A stretch of 64,000 bases of DNA from Luteibaculum oceani (GTDB lineage Bacteria > Bacteroidota > Bacteroidia > Flavobacteriales_D > Luteibaculaceae). The position numbers were made by a program, and so were the translations under genes. Each line of letters opens with the position of its first letter. Positions within the stretch are counted from its first letter, which is position 1. The notes under the pieces are model-generated. The model ran no database searches, was not told the DNA's origin, and saw nothing but the letters and a program-made list of their open reading frames with translations. The stretch lies in contig NZ_VORB01000002.1 of NCBI RefSeq assembly GCF_007995015.1, positions 1-64,000 of the forward strand, written 5' to 3'. Below are positions 33,301 through 41,985 of the stretch, one piece after another.

Positions 33301-36300
33301 ATTTATTTGCTTATTCAATATGCACCATATCATTTCTGATGGATGGTCTATTAATATTTTAATTCAAGAACTACTTGCATTCTATCATGCCGAGCTAGAA
33401 GGGGAGGAGTTAAGGTTAGCAGATCTTTCCATTCAGTACAAGGATTTTGGTGCATGGCAAAACAACCTTTTAGAAAGCGAGGCTGGTAAGAAAATGGCTG
33501 CTTATTGGATGCATCAGTTTAGCGGAGAAATTCCAATGCTGGACTTGCCTACAGATCGATCCAGACCAAAAATTAAAACCAACGTTGGAACCGCAATTTC
33601 TTTTAATTTTAATGGCAAACTAAGTAGCGAAATCCAAGCCTATTGTCAACAAAAAGAAGTGAGCCCTTTTATGTTTGTTTTGGCCCTTACAAAGGTGCTA
33701 CTGTACAAACAGAGTGGACAAAAAGAAATTGTTATTGGTACCCCGGTTGCAGGAAGAGAGCAGCTTGAGACAGAAAATTTAATTGGTTGTTTTGTAAATA
33801 CCCTAGCCCTAAAAAGTGCAATTCCAAGCGAAAGTCTTTTCGAACAGTTTCTTCAAGTGTTAAAAGAAAGCACGCTTGAAGCATTCGCTCATCAACAATA
33901 TCCCTTCGATCGTTTGGTAGATGAGGTAGTTGTGGATAGAGACACCAGTAGATCGCCTCTTTTCGATGTAATGGTGGTAATGGAAAATTACGATGAGACC
34001 GATGCGCAGTTTTCCGGGCTAAAAATGGAGGGCATTGAGGTGGAAAGACAAGTAAGCAAATTTGATCTTTCTTTCTATTTCAAGGAAAAAACAGAGGGCC
34101 TTCATGTGTTGCTGGAGTACAATACGGATTTATTCGACCGCTGGAGAATGGATTCATTGTTAGAACAATTGCAAACCCTGGCATCTCAGGTAATCCATCG
34201 TCCCGATGTTCCAATAAATCAGCTGAAAGCCACTTCACCAAAGGACATAGATACTATTAGGGAATTCAATAACACCCAAACTGCACCCTATCCAGAAACA
34301 ACCCTTTTGTCAAAAATGGATGAGGGTCGAGCTTCCTATGCAGGATTACCAGCGCTTGAGTTTCAGGGGAAAATATATAGCCACCAAGAGGCTCATGAAT
34401 TAAGCGATAAAATTGCAGCAGGTCTTATCGACCGATTAAAGATTAAAGCCAATGACATTGTAGCGCTGGCCATAGAGCGTAGCGAATGGATGCCTATAGC
34501 AATATTGGGGATTTTAAAATCGGGAGCTGCCTATTTACCTATAGATCCAAACACGCCAGAATCTAGGCTTAATTTCATTTTAGAAGACAGTAAGGCAAAA
34601 GGCTTAATATCAGATTTGCATCCAAATGGGCTTAGAATTGAGGATCTGATACAAACGAAAAGTAAACTTCCGGCTGTGTCCCACTCTGCCAAAAACTTGG
34701 CCTATGTTATCTACACTTCTGGGTCCACAGGCGCCCCAAAGGGGGTGATGATAGAGCATGGAGCTTTGTTGAATCGATTAAATTGGATGCTAGAGGCCTA
34801 CCCTATAAGTACTTCTGATGTTATCCTTCAGAAAACCAACTACACGTTTGATGTTTCTGTCTGGGAAATGCTTTTGTGGTGTATTTCTGGAACTAAACTA
34901 AGTATCCTAAACCCCGGAGGAGAAAAGGATCCCACCGAAATTAACAGGGCTATTGAGAATGGGGTTAGTGTGCTCCACTTTGTACCTTCCATGCTTTCGG
35001 TTTGGTTAGAATATTTAGAGTCCATGACGGAAAAACCAATTCTGGAATCACTTCGATTGGTTTATGTGTCAGGCGAGGCTTTAAATAAAAATCAGGTAGA
35101 TCGATTCCAAAACCTATTCGGAAGCAGGGTACAACTGGTGAATAAATATGGTCCAACAGAAGCCGCCATAGATGTAACTCATTTTGATTGTGCAAGAGCC
35201 AGCGAATTCTCCGCGATTCCTATCGGACGACCTATTTCTAATATCAGGATTTATGTATTGAACAAAAATCTGCAAGAACAGCCAATTGGAACCCCTGGAG
35301 AGCTATGCATAGCTGGAGACGGATTGGCGAGAGGCTATTTAAATAGGGAGGATTTAAACCGACAGAAATTTGTTGCCGCACCACACTTAAATGAAGAGAA
35401 AATATACCGGACAGGCGACCTGGTTTCTTGGCTTCCTCAGGGCGAAATTGCCTACCACGGGCGACTGGATTTTCAAGTGAAAATAAGAGGTTTTAGAATA
35501 GAACTCGGCGAAATTGAACAACAACTGTTATCCATGGATAAGGTGGATAATGCCGCGGTAATTACCATTAAGGATGAATCCGGTCAGGATCAAGTTATCG
35601 GGTATTTCACGGGCAAAAATACAATTGATGTAAACGAAATTACCACGGCCCTTGGCAAGAATTTGCCAGCATATATGCTTCCTAATCAGTTGATACAACT
35701 GGAAACCATTCCAACAACAGCCAATGGAAAACTAAATAGGAAGGAACTGCCATTGCGTTTGGATAAGCAATTTTCTCAGGAAAAATGGTCTTCACCTATT
35801 GGGGCTGCCGAAAATGAACTTGCCGAAATATGGAAAGGGTTGCTTGGCCTAGACCAGGTATATAGAGAAAATAATTTTTTCCATTGCGGAGGAGATTCCA
35901 TAAAGGCCATTCAGTTAAGTGCACGTCTGCTAAAGATGGGCCGCAGTATTGAAATTGGACAGATATTTCAATACCCTACACTCCAAGCAATGGCTGCTGC
36001 AATGGAAAATGGGCTTATCGATATTCCACAAGATCCATTGGAAGGAGCATTGCCATTGTCACCAATTCAGAAGCGCTTTTTTAGAAAGAACTTCGAAAAC
36101 ATAAACCACTACAACCAAGCCGTTTTACTTGAGCTGCCCGATAATTATGAGGAAAAAACACTTGAAAAAGCGCTAACCTTACTTTTGCAAAAGCACGATG
36201 GATTAAGGGCGCAGTTCAAAAAACAAGGCAAGGAATGGTTACAGACTATAGTCCCGGCATCGGAGTTTAATTTCCCTGAAATTATTGGGCGTAATGCTGC

Positions 36301-38047
36301 CTTGTCGCTTACTGATGAGTTGCTTAATAGTTGGCAGGCCAGCTTAGATATCGAAAAGGGTAAATTAATGAACTTGGGGGTGGTCAACCATAACCAACGA
36401 AATTATCTTCATTGGGTTTGCCACCATCTCATTATTGATTCTGTTTCTTGGCGAATACTCTCCGAAGATCTGGCTGCCACCTATACTCAACTTGCCCTGG
36501 GTAGTTCCGTACAATTACCGCCAAGAACCCACAGCATTAAAGATTGGTTAAATGGATACAATAGCCTCTTAGAGGCTGGAGACAACGATTGGGCAAACTT
36601 TTGGCAAGAAAAGATAGCGATAGAAAATCTTGAAGTTCCCAAGACCAAAAACGCGAAATCGGATTCTTTCAGAGTATCAATATCTCCAGAACAAACCCAG
36701 ATTATTATTAAGGACTACGCTGGTAAGGGGTATAACGTTAATGATGTATTGTTGGCAGCATTGTCCAAAAGTGTACAGCATTGGAAAGGAAAGAGTAGCG
36801 TTAAAATTCTGCTGGAAGGACACGGCCGAAATGGACATCCAGCTTTAAACCTTTCTCAAACTGTTGGTTGGTTTACCAGTGTGTATCCCTATGAATTAAA
36901 AAATGAGCAATTCTGGAATTTAAGTGACTTACTGGAATTTCATAAAAACCAAAGATCATTACTGCCACACGAAGGGGCTAGTTATGATTTTTGGGTGGAC
37001 AAATTGGATAAAGAATTAAATGAACCTGAAGTAGAGTTTAATTATTTAGGTCATTTAAATAACGCAACAAAAGATAGAACCGATTTTGGTTTAGCCCCCT
37101 TAGATACCGGGTTAAGTGTGGCAGTATCTAATATAGATCGTATTCGCCTTTCTATAACTGCGGCGATTGCACAAGGAATACTCCATATCCAGTTCGAGAG
37201 TAGAACTGGGGTGGATAATGAGGCAATAGGACAGTTGGCGTCGATTTTCGAAGCAAATCTGCAACAAATGTTGAATGCTTTTGCTGAGGTTAGAACCTTC
37301 GAATCCGAAAACCAAGAAGTTTTAATGGAATTGGAAAAGCCTTTCCATTGTTTGACCAAAGGAAAGAAGCAATCTATATTTTTCATGCCGCCTGCGTTAG
37401 GTGCTTATTTTGCCTTTAGAGAGGTAGCAGATCAATTGCATGATTTTAATGTCTATGCAGCCAACTACTTAAATGACGAAAATCGATTTGAAAAGTATTT
37501 CAATTACATTTCTAAGGTTCAACCAGCTGGGGAACTTATTCTAGGGGGATACTCTGGAGGGGCGAATCTTAGTTACGAGCTTGCTGTATACCTGGAACAA
37601 AAAGGAAGAAGGGTTTCTCAGTTAATTTTTATTGATGGTAAATGTGCTGAAAAAGAAGAGCGTTTTGAGGAAAAAGACCTGGAAAAACAGGTGATTTCTT
37701 TAATTGGAGCTCCCGATGAAAAACCGGTGCATCCGCTGCTTTCCGATCCCAAAGTAAGGGAATCCATATCCGCTAAGATAAAATCATACGACGCCTTGTT
37801 ATATCGAATGGTTCACAGTACTCAATTGGCAAAAACTACCATTTATCAAATCAGTTCAGAAGAGTCTCGAAGCAATGGAATTGCTACGCAGGGCTGGGAG
37901 AAGCTATGTGAAAAATTTATCCATTTTAATGGATATGGTTTGCATCGTGAGATGCTTCAAGGAGAGCATTTAGTTAAAAACTGTGAGTGGATTGTTGAGG
38001 CTATTAACCAGGAAATAACATCTACTAAAAATCTTCTTGCCCATTGA
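27332..38047 (+). CDS. Three-module terminating non-ribosomal peptide synthetase (NRPS2)
   Basis: A 3571-aa enzyme. Order: partial C (residues about 10-240, no HHxxxDG)-A6-T5 (Ser782); C (HHIVSDG at 963)-A7-T6 (Ser1814); C (HHIISDG at 1998)-A8-T7 (GGDS, Ser2856)-E-TE. The epimerase has HHLIIDSVSW at 3031, EGHGRNGH and FNYLGH; a GGDS carrier in front of it is typical. The thioesterase (from about 3335) has GGYSGG with Ser3408 and a late His in LHREML. Codes read by eye: A6 DVLYHGGVGK and A7 DVLQCGHIDK (both unassigned), A8 DVWHYSKIDK, close to the serine code DVWHLSLIDK. The last residue is thus probably D-serine or a relative, followed by hydrolysis or cyclisation by the TE. It begins 10 nt after the PKS gene, and its stop overlaps the transporter frame. 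Confidence 0.97.
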   Translation: MREDLLQSKKAVDYWFNKLKTPIDPLRLGVYTNEDRTRIEHKEKLNLAIGKLIDQRSNNKDFSKFILFQAPLFLLGSKLSNSDFIRSLSPALNDNNPNGFLFTEAEISGDMKVKELFRHLQEDLKKAWSQQSAAVAELKTKLEANNCGFEDNFHFGYAYENLAPINETSNFDVQVASEGGNYFITFRAFTQNHNEFVLKELAWSYQELLGAMLQNPEASLGSLSLLSKDQLSHLDAFNETTSNLPFRSLLDYFLEQAEKTPEKIALEDAVCTLTFEQTLRQIQILQNEMVASDVKAGDVVAVCAPRSVLQPLTLLACQSVGAIYLPIDFNNPPDRTNFIVEDANTKLVISSKDFKVDVDASVYQWSLNKSLPEKEYPFEPIAPEAPCYIIYTSGSTGKPKGVVIRHDALGNYIHSIQDRHDEWFAEEDRCLSMANPAFDVALYEYALAFHTGCTLYVLEEERVVNPEKVAECLRNEKIAFCYLPPIYLQEIGEIIANNPQDFVLKKLHVGLEAILDEKLQRFLDALPQLEILNGYGPSEITVGSNYFRVTSQEPKKRVVPIGTAILNTQLFVLDRHGQRAPVGVAGELFVGGIGLAIEYLNRPELTREKFAIHKHIHPHKIYATGDRVVMDKEGNVHFIGRIDNQLKIRGYRVEPGEIEKVLMQHEAVSEALVVAARKDGQLELCAYLVSTETSQTVLREYLGSTLPAYMIPSSWNFIPRIPLTRNGKPDRKNLPEPKFFIESAQVATAETELQKQILASFEAVLHCKMGINDSFFDYGGNSLKAAKLVAHLFDNHKISVPFRSVFQFYTVAGLAASLSADDHSKSIYEIEKAPSLAYYPLSHAQKRMYLTQAVDPKSTIYNMPGAFFINGRVDFERFEDAFLNLIQRHEGLRTRFVQKEGSTVQEIIDKNEFKIEWLSRNEETIEEVLTRFIRPFDLASGNLLRIGCCKWSTDKYLMLIDMHHIVSDGVSASQFLREFDAIYKGKHLKTQAYHYKDFAYWLNNLSESTVQKQEQFWKDQLQGLQPLELPFDKIPAEEDHSRGENFEVHLPAKISEDLFNKAKALKSTPYTLVLSAYQLLISQWANKKDVSIGTVYAGRLNPKMEEVLGMFVNTLPHRLDLSEVDSIDELIEKNNRLRLQIYENQCYPTEDLAEVLEIEVPRHKHPYFQTLFVYQNIEFDEFAFEGLEIEPIASNERVAKFDLTLEVEEKEKAFVLRFNYPASAFQKTTMERLGDGLVTILKKIADNSQLSIGDVSFIPEKEAELMERFSFGEDIPAPPFASIVEAFSSQVLKNGDRICVEDDTTALSYKEVDAKSNQLAALLIESGIAPEECVGILLPRSIDYLICILGIMKAGGCFVPFDVNHPSKRIKNLMNDAGIKKMLANQEQIENRKKDQLELLNLSVLPEKEYKYQLPKGNQLAYVLYTSGSTGQPKGVEIEHASLMHTLWSERDILRLSESTVTLQQTNPVFDVALLEFFLPLLVGGKLFIPNHEKVLDFEYLIPLIKNKKVTNFQGTPSLYRSMIESGVRLEEDHHLSVICVGGESLDPALFKSLRSFVGDRVFIDNHYGPTEASIDVICNQNLRSFNENIIGRPYPNTEIRILNWQDAICGVGTPGELCISSPGLARGYRNDPEKTQKAFKYHQHLGGKRYYHTGDLAKWTKEGEIHFLGRIDDQIKIRGQRVELGEISSQMRSLNGVRYSQVLLHQDGNDKFLVGYYKADRNVAWREELLEILPEAIVPWHFVEVKDWPLTSNGKTDTQKLRRLGQNVLVSKKGEVVLPKNELQSQLLVIWKDLLDRNNLGITDNFFEVGGHSLKATQVISRVHKELKLDLKLADLFQNPTIEGLSKILEKGQAFETEQLKPIEKADSYPLSAAQRRLFVLHQFQEQQSAYNLPAAFKLIGDLNIKALEKAYQQLVDRHEALRTSFHVKDQLPVQVIHDNLKVNIQLERHPTKSPSEIERIAAKDAVDPFDLGKAPLIRLKVLEQQANEFICLFNMHHIISDGWSINILIQELLAFYHAELEGEELRLADLSIQYKDFGAWQNNLLESEAGKKMAAYWMHQFSGEIPMLDLPTDRSRPKIKTNVGTAISFNFNGKLSSEIQAYCQQKEVSPFMFVLALTKVLLYKQSGQKEIVIGTPVAGREQLETENLIGCFVNTLALKSAIPSESLFEQFLQVLKESTLEAFAHQQYPFDRLVDEVVVDRDTSRSPLFDVMVVMENYDETDAQFSGLKMEGIEVERQVSKFDLSFYFKEKTEGLHVLLEYNTDLFDRWRMDSLLEQLQTLASQVIHRPDVPINQLKATSPKDIDTIREFNNTQTAPYPETTLLSKMDEGRASYAGLPALEFQGKIYSHQEAHELSDKIAAGLIDRLKIKANDIVALAIERSEWMPIAILGILKSGAAYLPIDPNTPESRLNFILEDSKAKGLISDLHPNGLRIEDLIQTKSKLPAVSHSAKNLAYVIYTSGSTGAPKGVMIEHGALLNRLNWMLEAYPISTSDVILQKTNYTFDVSVWEMLLWCISGTKLSILNPGGEKDPTEINRAIENGVSVLHFVPSMLSVWLEYLESMTEKPILESLRLVYVSGEALNKNQVDRFQNLFGSRVQLVNKYGPTEAAIDVTHFDCARASEFSAIPIGRPISNIRIYVLNKNLQEQPIGTPGELCIAGDGLARGYLNREDLNRQKFVAAPHLNEEKIYRTGDLVSWLPQGEIAYHGRLDFQVKIRGFRIELGEIEQQLLSMDKVDNAAVITIKDESGQDQVIGYFTGKNTIDVNEITTALGKNLPAYMLPNQLIQLETIPTTANGKLNRKELPLRLDKQFSQEKWSSPIGAAENELAEIWKGLLGLDQVYRENNFFHCGGDSIKAIQLSARLLKMGRSIEIGQIFQYPTLQAMAAAMENGLIDIPQDPLEGALPLSPIQKRFFRKNFENINHYNQAVLLELPDNYEEKTLEKALTLLLQKHDGLRAQFKKQGKEWLQTIVPASEFNFPEIIGRNAALSLTDELLNSWQASLDIEKGKLMNLGVVNHNQRNYLHWVCHHLIIDSVSWRILSEDLAATYTQLALGSSVQLPPRTHSIKDWLNGYNSLLEAGDNDWANFWQEKIAIENLEVPKTKNAKSDSFRVSISPEQTQIIIKDYAGKGYNVNDVLLAALSKSVQHWKGKSSVKILLEGHGRNGHPALNLSQTVGWFTSVYPYELKNEQFWNLSDLLEFHKNQRSLLPHEGASYDFWVDKLDKELNEPEVEFNYLGHLNNATKDRTDFGLAPLDTGLSVAVSNIDRIRLSITAAIAQGILHIQFESRTGVDNEAIGQLASIFEANLQQMLNAFAEVRTFESENQEVLMELEKPFHCLTKGKKQSIFFMPPALGAYFAFREVADQLHDFNVYAANYLNDENRFEKYFNYISKVQPAGELILGGYSGGANLSYELAVYLEQKGRRVSQLIFIDGKCAEKEERFEEKDLEKQVISLIGAPDEKPVHPLLSDPKVRESISAKIKSYDALLYRMVHSTQLAKTTIYQISSEESRSNGIATQGWEKLCEKFIHFNGYGLHREMLQGEHLVKNCEWIVEAINQEITSTKNLLAH
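27362..28060 (+). other. C-domain remnant at the N-terminus of NRPS2
   Basis: The first 240 residues resemble only the second half of a condensation domain, from the AxxYWxxKL element to the linker before the A domain. The N-terminal subdomain with HHxxxDG is missing. The complete C domain that this module needs lies at the end of the preceding PKS protein. The remnant may be a docking or scaffold piece. Confidence 0.75.
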
Positions 38048-39309
38048 AAAATCAATCTACAATTCCTATGTACACATTGATAGGAGGAAGACTTATTTCT
38101 GGGTTGGGGTCTGGGATATTTAGTTTTGCCCTTAGCCTACACGTGCTCGACGTGAGTGGGTCTGCTTTTTTGTTTTCTGTTGTTTTGGGCTTCGCCCTGA
38201 TTCCAGGGGTCTTAGTGAATTTGTTTGCTGGGGCTTTGGTAGATAAATGGAACAAGAAAAGCATCATTATCGCCACAGATGTACTCTCTGCTTTGTGCAT
38301 TTTTTTGATGTTGCCCTTGTGGACACAGTTTCAGGAATCTATTCCTTTTATCGTGTTGTATTCTGCCTTTTTGAGCATGATACAAGCATTGAACAATTTG
38401 GCGGTGCTAAGTATTATCCCCGAATTGGTCGAAGAGGAAAAGGTGAATGCCACCAACTCTATTTTACAAGTGGTTAATACCCTTATTTCTTTTGTTGGCC
38501 CCATGTTAGGAGCATTGTGCTATGCTATTTTTAGCATGGAGTTTATCCTAATTTTAGATGCCATTTCTTTTTTGGCCGCCGGTTTGCTTGAAATTACTCT
38601 AAAGCCTATTCGGGTACTTGCTCAGGCTCAATCCTACGGATATTGGAGCGAAATGAAGGATGGATACCAGTTTTTGGTGAAAAAGCCGGTATTGAGATTG
38701 TTTATTGGTTTGGCAATTGTGATCAATGGATTATACATGCCCTTAATTTTATTGGTAATTCCATTTGTCAGTTATGAAATCATGCAGGTTTCCAGTTATC
38801 AACTCTCTGTTATAGAGGCCGCTTGGGCTATTGGGGGTGCTTTAGGTGGGATATTTATTGCCACCCAAAAAAACACCATTCCCTACATCCAAAAACTTTT
38901 TTATTTGCTGGCCATTCAAGCTATTTTAATCCTGCTATGGGTTCTTCCCGAACAACTGCATTTTGAACACTTAAAGTGGGCAGTATGCATATTCTTGTCC
39001 GCCAATTTACTCATCATTGGCTTACTTAACGTTATTCAGAACGTACCGCTATTTTCATACATACAGTTAACCATCCCAGATAACTTAAGGGGAAAAGTAC
39101 TAGGGTTTGTAAGCGTTTTTATGATGGTGTCTACCCCGGTTGGAATGTTTTTATTTGGAAGTTTCCTGCAATCTTTCGAATGGAGATACATATGCCTGGT
39201 TTCGGCAATTATTATTCTGGGACTTTGCGTTTATGCCAATTACTCTAAAACTTTTCTGGCCTTTAAAATGGAATTGAGTTTATCGGATAAAAATCAAAAA
39301 CACGGCTAA
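38044..39309 (+). CDS. MFS exporter (EntS-like) of the peptide product
   Basis: A 421-aa major facilitator with about 12 membrane segments. The loop after segment 2 reads NLFAGALVDKWNKK, matching the G-x-x-x-D-R/K motif of the family, and the layout resembles the MFS_3/enterobactin exporter group often found in NRPS clusters. Its position between NRPS2 and the type II thioesterase suggests that it exports the product or gives self-resistance. The start is either TTG 38044, which overlaps the NRPS2 stop (TTGA) and would couple translation, or ATG 38068; the sequence does not decide. Confidence 0.9.
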   Translation: MKNQSTIPMYTLIGGRLISGLGSGIFSFALSLHVLDVSGSAFLFSVVLGFALIPGVLVNLFAGALVDKWNKKSIIIATDVLSALCIFLMLPLWTQFQESIPFIVLYSAFLSMIQALNNLAVLSIIPELVEEEKVNATNSILQVVNTLISFVGPMLGALCYAIFSMEFILILDAISFLAAGLLEITLKPIRVLAQAQSYGYWSEMKDGYQFLVKKPVLRLFIGLAIVINGLYMPLILLVIPFVSYEIMQVSSYQLSVIEAAWAIGGALGGIFIATQKNTIPYIQKLFYLLAIQAILILLWVLPEQLHFEHLKWAVCIFLSANLLIIGLLNVIQNVPLFSYIQLTIPDNLRGKVLGFVSVFMMVSTPVGMFLFGSFLQSFEWRYICLVSAIIILGLCVYANYSKTFLAFKMELSLSDKNQKHG

Positions 39310-39313
39310 CAAT

Positions 39314-40003
39314 ATGCCAAAAATTATATGTCTTCCTTTTGCTGGAGCCTCTAAGTATGCGTACAACCAGTTTAATAATATGGGTGTTGGTTCCTTAGAT
39401 TTTATTGGATTAGATCTACCTGGAAGAGGAATGCGTTTTAATGAGCCTTTGTTGAGGTCGATAGACGAAATGACCCATGATCTGTATAATCAAATACTTC
39501 CCTTTACTAACGAACCTTATTACCTGTTTGGCCACAGTATGGGAGCAATTCTAGGTCAGCGCATATGCGAAAAATTGCACGAGCTCGATAAGCCCTTACC
39601 AAAAAAACTACTGCTATCAGGAAGAGGGGGGCCAGATACGGAGATTACCCACAGAGAATGGCATAAATTACCCCCGAATGATTTCAAGAAAAAGGTATTT
39701 GAGCTAGGCGGTAGCCCTAAGGAAGTATTAGATAATCCTGAGTTAATGGAGTTAATGGAACCCATTTTAAGAGCTGATTTTGAGGCGGTGGAGACTTACC
39801 TTTATCCGAAGATTAACAAATTAGATATCCCAGTTTCTGTTTACTACGGATCGCATGATAAGTGTACTAAAGAGGAGTGCGAAAATTGGCAGGTTATCTC
39901 GGATAAAAAAATAACCTTAACTGAAATAAGTGGCAACCACTTTTTTATTTTCTCTAATGCTCAGCAATTTTTGAACTGCCTTAAACAAGATATTGATGCA
40001 TGA
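39314..40003 (+). CDS. Type II thioesterase
   Basis: A 229-aa alpha/beta hydrolase of the GrsT/SrfAD editing type. The N-terminus has LPFAGASKYAY, then LDLPGRGMR, the nucleophile motif FGHSMGA (Ser near residue 75) and a late GNHFFIF with the catalytic His. Such enzymes clear wrongly loaded or misprimed carrier domains. It lies 4 nt after the transporter and overlaps the PPTase start by 4 nt. Both point to its being part of the operon. Confidence 0.95.
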   Translation: MPKIICLPFAGASKYAYNQFNNMGVGSLDFIGLDLPGRGMRFNEPLLRSIDEMTHDLYNQILPFTNEPYYLFGHSMGAILGQRICEKLHELDKPLPKKLLLSGRGGPDTEITHREWHKLPPNDFKKKVFELGGSPKEVLDNPELMELMEPILRADFEAVETYLYPKINKLDIPVSVYYGSHDKCTKEECENWQVISDKKITLTEISGNHFFIFSNAQQFLNCLKQDIDA

Positions 40004-40596
40004 TCTTTAAGCATGCTTTTAATAGAGATAAGTGGAGTGATCAGGAAACGAACTCTCGATTAACGGCTCTGCCTCTTGAAATAAAACAAAAAGCCTTGCG
40101 ATACAAAAAATGGCAAGACCGCCAGGCTTGCATAATATCGCGAGAGTTGCTCCAAGCATCTCTTCAAGAGTTTTATGGAAATAATGATGATTATTTGGCC
40201 AGAGTACAGGTGGATAGATTTGGAAAACCCTTTTTAAACGAGGAAATCAATTTTAGTATTTCCCATACCGAAGAATTGGTTGTTTGTGCGGTTGCAAAAG
40301 ATGTAATTGGGGTAGATGTAGAAAAAATAAGGGAAGTAGAATTTATAGATTTTCAGCAGTTTTTTACCACCCAGGAATGGAATGAGATCCAGTGTAGTGA
40401 GGAGCCAAAACACACTTTTTACAGGAAGTGGACCATAAAAGAGGCCGTGTTGAAAGCCGATGGTAGGGGATTGAGTGTGCCACTGAATAAAGTTGCTATT
40501 AGCAACCATTCCGCAAATCTCGATGGTAAATTTTTTCATGTTGAAACTCGCTTCTTATCTGAGGATCATCTTTGTGCGGTTGCTTACCAGTCCTAA
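40000..40596 (+). CDS. Sfp-type 4'-phosphopantetheinyl transferase
   Basis: A 198-aa enzyme of the Sfp/Gsp type. It has the CoA- and metal-binding motif VIGVDVEKIRE near residue 104 and FYRKWTIKEAVLKADGRGL near 139-157, plus NFSISHTEE near 83. It converts the apo carrier domains of the NRPS and PKS proteins and the stand-alone ACP to their active forms. It is the last gene of the operon; its ATG overlaps the thioesterase stop (ATGA). Confidence 0.95.
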   Translation: MIFKHAFNRDKWSDQETNSRLTALPLEIKQKALRYKKWQDRQACIISRELLQASLQEFYGNNDDYLARVQVDRFGKPFLNEEINFSISHTEELVVCAVAKDVIGVDVEKIREVEFIDFQQFFTTQEWNEIQCSEEPKHTFYRKWTIKEAVLKADGRGLSVPLNKVAISNHSANLDGKFFHVETRFLSEDHLCAVAYQS

Positions 40597-40716
40597 TGAA
40601 GAATTATTTTGCCAATTTTGGGCTTTTTAACCGACTTTGTGTTTGCTGTTATTAGTTACCCAATCAGGTGGATATTGCAATGAATATAAATTCACTTAGC
40701 CTTAACCCTATATGCC

Positions 40717-41985
40717 ATGTTAGCTAAAAAATATACTAGAATAGCTTTTGGGTTACTATACCTTTTGTTGGCCGTTTACTTTATTAAAGAAGCGATGGGC
40801 AATGGTGATTTTAAAGTGTTTTTGGAAGCGGCCAAAATGCTTAGAAATGGTGAAAACCCATATAATAAATGGATTTTTGTAAGTGAAGGAAACTATTGCT
40901 TGTACTACTACAGCCCTCTTTGGGCCACCCTGCTGATTCCCTTTTCATACTTACCCAACTTTGTACCTAACCTACTTTGGTTAACGCTAAACTTCCTTCT
41001 TCTTTTACGCTGCTTTCGGCTTATGGGCAACTACCTTAATTTACAGGAGTTGTCTCAGAAAAAGGTGTTTTGGATTCAGTTCCTGTGCGTAGTCATGACC
41101 GTGAGGTTTTTACTGTACAACTTTGGAATGATCCAAATGACTGTCTTTTTGCTGTGGGGAATATTAGAGGGATTGGATCTTATAAGAAAAGGGCGGTTTG
41201 GATTAGGGGGATTACTGATTGCTTTCGTTATTAATGTTAAGATTCTCCCCATCGTAATTCTTCCATATTTGTTGTACAGGGCTTATTACAAAGGCTTTTT
41301 GTCCAGTCTCTTTTTTCTAATGGTTTTACTCCTTTTACCATCAATTTATTTAGGATGGTCGGTTAATTATATCCTTTTGCAGGATTGGTGGATGGTAATT
41401 AATCCTAGCAATCCGGAACATACTATTGAAACTGATTTGGGAGTACATAGCTTAACTGCGCTTATACCAAATTTGTTGACGGAAACAGATGGGAAATTAG
41501 ATTTAAAGCGCAATCTTTTTAACCTAGATGAATATTGGGCCTTGAGCATATCCAACGCCATTAGATTTTCCTTAGTTGCATTCACCATTTACTTTCTATC
41601 GTCGTTACCCTTTAAGAAAGCAAAAAATGCTTTTTACGACTTTAGGGCTATTGCATACATCATCCTGCTAATTCCCCTAATTTTTCCGCATCAACTGAAA
41701 TATGCCTTCACGCTGATTCTGCCAGCATGTTTTTATCTTCTACATTTTGTTTTTTCCCAATATGCTAATAGAAATCAAGCGATAGGGAAATTCCGATGGG
41801 TTGCAATACTGGTGTTTATGGGAATTGGATTTGTACTAATGACCCTAACAACAGATGGAGTAATAGGCAGGGAGCTTAGCAATATTACACAACACTATAA
41901 GACCATAACCTGGGGGGCTTTATTCCTAATTGGGGCTCTGATCCTTGTGAAACCAAACCTTCAAATTTCGGAAGACAATGAGTAG
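40717..41985 (+). CDS. GT87-like membrane glycosyltransferase (DUF2029)
   Basis: A 422-aa multi-pass membrane protein with about 10 hydrophobic segments. The first loop has DFKVFLEAAKMLRNGENPYNKW and later YYYSPLWATLLIPFSYLP, the pattern of the GT87/DUF2029 family of polyprenyl-phosphate-dependent mannosyl- and related transferases. The second gene of the pair overlaps its end by 8 nt, so the two are probably coupled. It lies 120 nt after the PPTase, probably outside the biosynthetic operon. Whether it glycosylates the peptide, lipid or protein is not shown. Confidence 0.82.
   Translation: MLAKKYTRIAFGLLYLLLAVYFIKEAMGNGDFKVFLEAAKMLRNGENPYNKWIFVSEGNYCLYYYSPLWATLLIPFSYLPNFVPNLLWLTLNFLLLLRCFRLMGNYLNLQELSQKKVFWIQFLCVVMTVRFLLYNFGMIQMTVFLLWGILEGLDLIRKGRFGLGGLLIAFVINVKILPIVILPYLLYRAYYKGFLSSLFFLMVLLLLPSIYLGWSVNYILLQDWWMVINPSNPEHTIETDLGVHSLTALIPNLLTETDGKLDLKRNLFNLDEYWALSISNAIRFSLVAFTIYFLSSLPFKKAKNAFYDFRAIAYIILLIPLIFPHQLKYAFTLILPACFYLLHFVFSQYANRNQAIGKFRWVAILVFMGIGFVLMTLTTDGVIGRELSNITQHYKTITWGALFLIGALILVKPNLQISEDNE

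Noticed and set aside
36050-37300. Reading the last C-like domain of NRPS2 as a condensation domain
   Set aside because: HHLIIDSVSW, EGHGRNGH and the GGDS carrier before it are epimerase signatures.
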